NCBI RefSeq assembly: GCF_019320115.1
Contig: NC_089598.1
Coordinates: 82,170,059 to 82,234,058, forward strand
Direction of reading: 5' to 3'
DNA length: 64,000 nucleotides
DNA from: Miscanthus floridulus
Lineage: Eukaryota > Streptophyta > Magnoliopsida > Poales > Poaceae
The position numbers were made by a program, and so were the translations under genes. Positions within the stretch are counted from its first letter, which is position 1. Each line of letters begins with the position of its first letter. The notes under the pieces are model-generated. The model did no database searches. It saw only the letters and a program-made list of their open reading frames with translations, and had not been told where the DNA came from. Shown one piece after another: positions 58,950 to 64,000 of this stretch.

Positions 58950-59893
58950 TGAGGTTTATACTGGTTTGGGCAAAATGTCCCTATGTCTAGTTCGTTGCTG
59001 TTGCTCATGTTACTAGCACTAAAAAGTTTGTAGTAGGGGTTACAAATGGGTGAGAGAGGGACAGGTCCCAAGTCTATGGTGGAAAGAACAAAATGGTTGC
59101 TGAGAGCTCGGTCACTGCTTAGCTATGTGTTCGAGGTTCGATGCTAGTGGTTTTGGTGTGATGCGGTGCAATGTCTGATGCCCCTTAATGGGATGCCCTG
59201 CTTTCCCTTTTATAGGCCAAGGGAAAGCATGGGTTACCATAGGGGAAAAGAGGAGAACGAGAGGGAGGGGAAGTCCTTCAGGGTCGCTGGGACATTCTTT
59301 TCCTTTGTGTGGGCCCCGCTGACACGGTAGGTGGTGACAGGGACAGCTCCACACCGGTTGCCTATCCGTCCATGATGCCATACCCTAGCGTTGTTAGTGG
59401 GTCATGACGTCCCACTCTGCCCCGACAGGCGATGCGGCGAACCAGCATGTGGATTAGCAGCCGTATAGGGAGTAGGCAACATAGTGACCATGCGCCCATC
59501 ACTATGGACGATGTGAGTTCCCTGGAATGACATGTCATGGGGACAAGTCTTGTTGAGACATGACCGCTCCCTGCACGATGCCAGAAGTTTGACCTTAGGT
59601 TGTACTTTCTAGACCATAGTGGTTGGTGGTGGTGTGAGCTTCGATTAGGATCTGTGCATGGGGGATTGGGCAAGGTAGAGCCAGCCCTCAGATGTCGGGT
59701 GAGGTGGAGCCAGCCCTCACATGTCGGGCAAGGTAGAGCCAGCCCTCAGACATTAGGTGAGGCAGAACTGGCACTCAGACATCGGGCGAGGCAGAGCCAA
59801 TCGTCAGGGGTCGGCCGAGGCAGAGCCACCATCAGGGGTTGGATGAGATGGAGCCCTTGGCCTCGGAGGTCGACAAGAGTTGGAGCCAACTAA
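58950..59893 (-). mobile_element. Element A, 5' LTR, outer piece (truncated)
   Basis: Continues the LTR interrupted at 47562; aligns with 20522-21540 including TATAAAA (minus strand, about 59208-59214) and the G-rich 'gaggcagagcca' array (59665-59890). It stops near 59893 where element D begins; the final ~120-170 bp of the LTR are missing from the window. Confidence 0.75.
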
Positions 59894-60495
59894 TGGGAAC
59901 GGGGATCCTGATCTTCCGTCAGGTAGTGGAAACTATCATTGTGGCGGAGAATGACACACCGATTCGACGTTAGATCGAAAGATCGAACCCTACAATCTTA
60001 GCACCACAACTCCTCTGGTTATCAACCAAGACACAAATCCGGTTGACCTTGTCAAGAAGGCTAATCCTTGCCTGCACAACAAAGAACACAAGAAAGAACA
60101 AGAAAGAAAGCAACCAAATTGTACATGAATGATTAATCTCACGAAGTTAGGGTCTCACAAACCGATGAACGGTGAAACTATTCTTGACAAATTAATCTAA
60201 GCAAAACCCCAAACCCTAATGGAGGGGTGGTGACTGTTTATGAAGACTCTAGAGTCATGCAAGACCCCTAGATGTGCCCCCTAATGGGCCCAAACATGAT
60301 ACACAGTCCAATGGACCAAAAGACGGTGTCGCAGCACCCTGGTAGATTCTGGATGCTGACTTGTTTCGATGATTCCCATTGAGTCTTAAGGGCTTTTGAT
60401 GTGATACCACTTGTATTGGCTTCCTTATCAAATTATCTTTCCAACCATATGTGGATCGTCGAAAATGGAGTCCGGATGCGTCCTGGGTGACCAGT
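59894..60495 (-). mobile_element. Element D, 3' untranslated region and LTR
   Basis: Minus-strand sequence after the pol stop. A TATA-like 'cttcataaacag' (about 60236-60246) and the segment 'cttggttgataaccagagga' (about 60010-60035) match the LTR fragment at 42305-42640. The outer end is placed at TGGGAACGGGG (59894) where similarity to A's LTR stops. The inner LTR start was not determined. Confidence 0.55.
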
Positions 60496-61140
60496 TTAAG
60501 ACAGACTGGTCCTAGAGGCCGAGGCAGACTCAAAATCATGTTGGACCAGCCCTCCGGTTTCTGTTGAACGTCCTTGCTGGTCATCAACACCTTCACCTCT
60601 TCCTCTAAGTCCCTCATGACCCTCTCCATTGTTCCTAAGCAAGATAACATCATTAGGTAGTAGTCTATTCTCAAAAGTATGAAAAGGATCGCTTAAGAAC
60701 GAGCTCACCTCTAAATTGAGTTGACGCATTCGAGCCCGGGTCATTGGACCTTGCATGACGGTTGGAGGATCAGCACATACATCCGAAGGAGTGATGTCCT
60801 CATCATCCTCCCCCTCTTGAAACTGAGTCATCCTCGATTCAAGCTCATCTTCTTCTCCCAAATAAGGCTTCAAATCTGCAATGTTAAAGGTGGGACTAAC
60901 CCCGAACTCGGGTGGCAACTCAAGTTTGTAGGCATTATCATTTATTTTCTCAATTATCTTATAAGGACCAGCTGCTCTTGGCATTAATTTAGACTTATGC
61001 AGCTCAGGAAATCTATCTTTTCTCAAATGTAACCAAACCAAATCAACCGATTCAAGTTTAATTTCTTTTCTACCTTTACTACCAGCAATTCTATACTTTT
61101 CATTCATTCTTTCAATATTTGCTTTAGTTGTTTCGTGCAA
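60496..61140 (-). pseudogene. Element D integrase C-terminus and pol tail
   Basis: Minus-strand frame: NIERMNEKYRIAGSKGRKEI, VWLHLRKDRFPELHKSKLMP, AAGPYKIIEKINDNAYKLEL, SPTFNIADLKPYLGEEDELE and an acidic tail QEGEDDEDITPSD followed by PMTRARMRQLNLEV. This is the GPF/Y-type integrase C-terminal module of Ty3/gypsy elements. I see no chromodomain after it. It follows the integrase core after a single stop region near 61150. Confidence 0.8.
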
Positions 61141-61880
61141 CTTATGAATGAAATCAGCACGCTATCTAGCATCACTATGTGTTCTTTTAGTGGTAGGTAA
61201 AGGCAAAAGATCAATAGGAGTGCGAGGGTTAAAACCATACACTATCTGAAAAGGACTTACCTTGGTGGTGGAATGTTCTGCCCTGTTATATGCAAACTCC
61301 ACATGTGGCAAACATTCTTCCCACATCTTCAAATTGCGCTTCAAAATTGCTCTCAACATGGTGGACAATGTTTGATTCACTACCTCAGTTTGCCCATCAG
61401 TTTGGGGATGACATGTTGTAGAAAATAGCAGCTTGGTCCCTAATTTATTCCACAAAGTGTGCCAAAAATGACTCAAGAATTTTGCATCGCGATCTAAAAC
61501 AATAGTAGAAGGCATACCATGCAAGCGAACGATTTCTTGAAAGAAAAGGTCAGCAATATGAACAACATCGTCGCTCTTATGACAAGGAATAAAATGTGTC
61601 ATCTTAGAAAAATGATCAACCACCACAAAATACTATCCCTCCCCCTCTTAGTCCTTAGCAACCCCAACATAAAATCCTTAGATATATCAGCCCAAGGAGT
61701 AGAAGGAACATGAAGAGGCATATACAAACCATGTGGGTTCAACCACGACTTAGCTTTTTGACATGTGGTGCACCGAGCCATGTACTGTTCTACATCTCGC
61801 CTCATCCTAGGCCAAAAGAAATGTGTGGACAACACCTCCTCTGTCTTCTTGGCTCCAAAATGTCCCATCAATCCACCTCC
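61141..61880 (-). pseudogene. Element D integrase zinc-binding and catalytic domains
   Basis: Zinc end: HFGAKKTEEVLSTHFFWP and CTTCQKAKSWLNPHGLY (HHCC, about 61860-61740). Core: WADISKDFMLGL (Asp, about 61690), then a frameshift near 61620, [31 protein letters not shown] (second Asp) and [13 protein letters not shown] (Glu, about 61390). The D-D-E set is complete. The frameshift in the core and a stop after [10 protein letters not shown] (61162) break the protein. Confidence 0.85.
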
Positions 61881-63151
61881 ATGTGCCTCCTACAGCAACA
61901 AAAGATGAATGGAGCCAACTGGAATGCATAGGTGGTTGCTCTAAACAAAAACCCATCATTGATCATAAACTTATTCCACGTATGCACCTCTCTACAATTT
62001 AGCAACACGTCCTTAAAATTAGGATCAAGTTGGGACAGCAATGTATATCGTCTAGACAAAGCATTAGCAATCACATTATCCTTCTCTTTCTTGTGTTTGA
62101 TAATATAAGGTAAAGATTCAATAAATTCAACCCATTTAGCATGCCTACGATTCAGATTATGTTGAGAGCGAAGATACTTAAGTGATTCATAATCAGAATG
62201 AATAACAAATTCTTTAGGCCACAAATAATGACACCACGTCTCTAAAGAATGGACAAGTGCATATAATTCCTTATCATACGTGGAATAATTCAGAACAGGG
62301 CCATGCATTTTTTCACTAAAGTAAGCAATGGGTTTACCATCTTGCATCAAAACACCCCCAATGCCAACTCCACTAGCATCACATTCTAGCTCAAAAGTCT
62401 TACCAAAGTTTGGAAGTTGCAGCAATGGTGCATGTGTGAGCTTGTCCTTCAAAGTGACAAAGGACTCCTCATGTGCCTTTCCCCAAAGAAACACCACCCC
62501 TTTCTTCGTCAACTCATGCAATGGGGCATCAATGGTGCTAAAATCTTTGACAAAGCGGCGGTAGAATCCTGCAAGACCAAGAAAACTCCTCACCTGTGTG
62601 ACGGTTTGGGGAACCAGCCAGCTCTTTATGGCTTCAATTTTCATCTCATCCACCTTAATTCCCTGTGGAGTTACAACATAGCCAAGAAAAGAAACTTTAT
62701 CCATGCAAAAGATGCACTTCTCAAGGTTACCAAATAATCGTGCATCATGTAAAGCATTAAAAACAACACGTAAGTGATCCATATGTTCAACAAAAGACTT
62801 GTTATAAATCAATATATCATCAAAGTAAACTACCACAAAATGACCAATAAAAGCTCTTAAAACCTCATTCATTAAGCGCATGAAAGTGCTAGGTGCATTT
62901 GTCAAACCAAAAGGCATTACTAACCACTCATACAACCCGAATTTGGTTTTAAACGTAGTTTTCCATTCATCTCTAAGTTTCATTCTAATTTGATGGTAGC
63001 CACTTCGCAAGTCAATCTTAGTGAAAATTATAGAACCACACAACCGTAGTAGCCCCGGGGGTATCTCAGCTGGAAAAATGTCCTCATACTCCTGTAAAAG
63101 GTTAGTGATAGTAGGAGGCACCGAGCTAACAATATCATCAAGCGAAAACAT
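61868..63151 (-). pseudogene. Element D reverse transcriptase and RNase H, RT N-terminus deleted in frame
   Basis: A 427-codon open frame. It starts [20 protein letters not shown] and [11 protein letters not shown], then jumps directly to [20 protein letters not shown] (motif A). About a hundred residues of RT fingers normally found between are absent. The palm continues with [16 protein letters not shown] and the catalytic [12 protein letters not shown] (about 62815-62830). RNase [45 protein letters not shown] and [14 protein letters not shown]. The frame ends beside the integrase zinc region. The deletion should abolish RT even though the Asp triad is kept. Confidence 0.85.
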
Positions 63152-63730
63152 AGCTCATTTGCATACCAAAGCATAGCAAATATCATCATCAGAAATTTTA
63201 GCAAAGTCACATTTTGTTGCAAGCATAACACCACTCTTCAATTTAATCCCCTCAGCCTTAGAAATAGATGTAGACTTATCCTTTTTAGGTGGGAGAATAG
63301 AATTAGCAACTTGCTGATTTTCAGATTGAACATCATTCAAACTAGCAGTGCGTTCTCTATCAGCTTGTATAATTTGAGCAGGGGTCAAAGGTACAAAAGC
63401 AATTTTCTTTCCTTTTGCACAAAGGTGTATTTATTACTTCTACCATGGTGTGTAGCATCATTATTTTGTTTCCAAGGACGACCCAATAAGAGTGAACAGG
63501 CTTGCATAGTACCACATCACAATCAACAGAATCAGCATAAGAACCAATGGAAAATGAAACTCTACAAGTTTGTGTTACCTTTGCTTTTCCAGAATCATTT
63601 AGCCACTGAATATGGTATGGACGTGGGTGCGGGCGTGTGGTCAAGCCAAGCTTCTTGACCAAATCAGAACTCACCAAATTATTGCAGCTACATCCATCAA
63701 TAATGACACGTGCTCGACGGTTGCTGATGA
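63152..63730 (-). pseudogene. Element D aspartic protease and linker
   Basis: ARVIIDGCSCNNLVSSDLVK (about 63715-63650) matches the retropepsin loop of grass gypsy elements (usually Asp-Gly-Gly/Ser-Ser; here Asp-Gly-Cys-Ser). It is followed by PRPYHIQWLNDSGKAKVTQT and a beta-rich stretch. A frameshift near 63410 leads to a Lys/Ser-rich linker (ENQQVANSILPPKKDK) and a TGA just before the RT region. Confidence 0.75.
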
Positions 63731-64000
63731 CGAAGAAAATCTAGAACAAGTTATGGCGTTGTAGCTTCTCGGGTTGCTGGACTTGTGAGCTGAGCACCCG
63801 CTGCACAATGATGCTCCTATAGGCTGCCGTGGCCTCGTCACCATGGACTTCACCGTCCTTCTCATCTGTATCTTGGTCTTCTTCATCCTCAATATTAGAG
63901 GTGCTGATGTAACCATCTTCTATAGCTATGTATGCCCGCTAACTTAGGCAGTCCTTCTACACATGGCCAATGCCATCGTAGTGGTGGCACTGAATGCCCG
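63731..64000 (-). pseudogene. Element D gag C-terminus with decayed zinc knuckle (runs off window)
   Basis: Minus-strand frame from the window edge: QCHHYDGIGHV*KDCLS, a CCHC knuckle in which the second Cys is Tyr and a TAG sits before the last Lys-Asp-Cys. An acidic linker follows (NIEDEEDQDTDEKDGEVHGD) up to the protease. The rest of gag and the 5' LTR lie beyond 64000. Confidence 0.65.

Noticed and set aside
59894..64000. Possible endogenous pararetrovirus, because of the protease-RT-RNase H order
   Set aside because: An integrase with HHCC and D-D-E follows the RNase H, and LTR sequence follows that, which is the Ty3/gypsy layout; no movement protein or coat features.

Overview
The window is nuclear DNA of a grass. 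I infer a panicoid (sorghum/sugarcane/maize-type) genome from the LTR-retrotransposon families, the GC-rich 5' end of the one gene-like ORF, the grass-type MITE and the GGCGCCGAG-rich fold-back repeat; no marker gene fixes the species. There are no bacterial features and I found no tRNA, rRNA or CRISPR. It is almost entirely transposable elements. The one plausible host gene is a short intact ORF at 4800-5528.

Left part (1-20442). A fold-back element with GGCGCCGAG-rich inverted repeats covers 1 to about 775. A CACTA-like terminus (1136-1436) is interrupted by a 2.0-kb solo LTR (1437-3444, 5-bp target duplication ACACC). The candidate gene and a 332-bp MITE (6577-6908) follow, then low-complexity repeats (7.5-12.6 kb). 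Next is the 3' part of a plus-strand Ty3/gypsy element: an antisense, spliced, broken plant-mobile-domain gene (12840-16061), a polypurine tract and a 1.75-kb LTR (16362-18111). An unassigned stretch runs from 18112 to 20442.

Central and right part (20443-59893). One very large minus-strand Ty3/gypsy element ('element A') fills this span. Its 3' LTR is at 20443-21662. Next to it is an antisense spliced pseudogene of the 'putative gypsy type transposon' family (22465-27895), then a spacer with tandem repeats. Its pol (about 36440-45050) and gag (45300-47423) read leftwards, and the primer-binding site and broken 5' LTR lie at 47461-59893. Four insertions sit inside A: a 1.9-kb solo LTR (23842-25779), a 5.0-kb solo LTR (28414-33454, TSD GTGTG), a 4.8-kb LTR (39049-43832, TSD TCAAG) that itself holds a piece of another gypsy element, and a non-coding LTR element 'B' (47563-58949, TSD TGAGG). 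B in turn contains a nearly complete Ty1/copia element 'C' (48439-56348, TSD CATTA). Net of insertions, A is about 16 kb.

Right edge (59894-64000). A minus-strand Ty3/gypsy element 'D' cuts A's 5' LTR. Its LTR, integrase, RT/RNase H, protease and start of the gag zinc knuckle are visible; it runs off the window.

The elements form a readable stratigraphy: A is oldest, B is in A's LTR (B's LTRs differ at roughly 11% of sites by hand count), and C is in B (LTRs differ at roughly 5-6%). All the TE reading frames are broken, mostly by TAG where the family has Gln, the signature expected of C-to-T decay at methylated CAG sites. The most unusual point is that two separate gypsy elements each carry a different spliced gene antisense to the element, just inside the 3' LTR.
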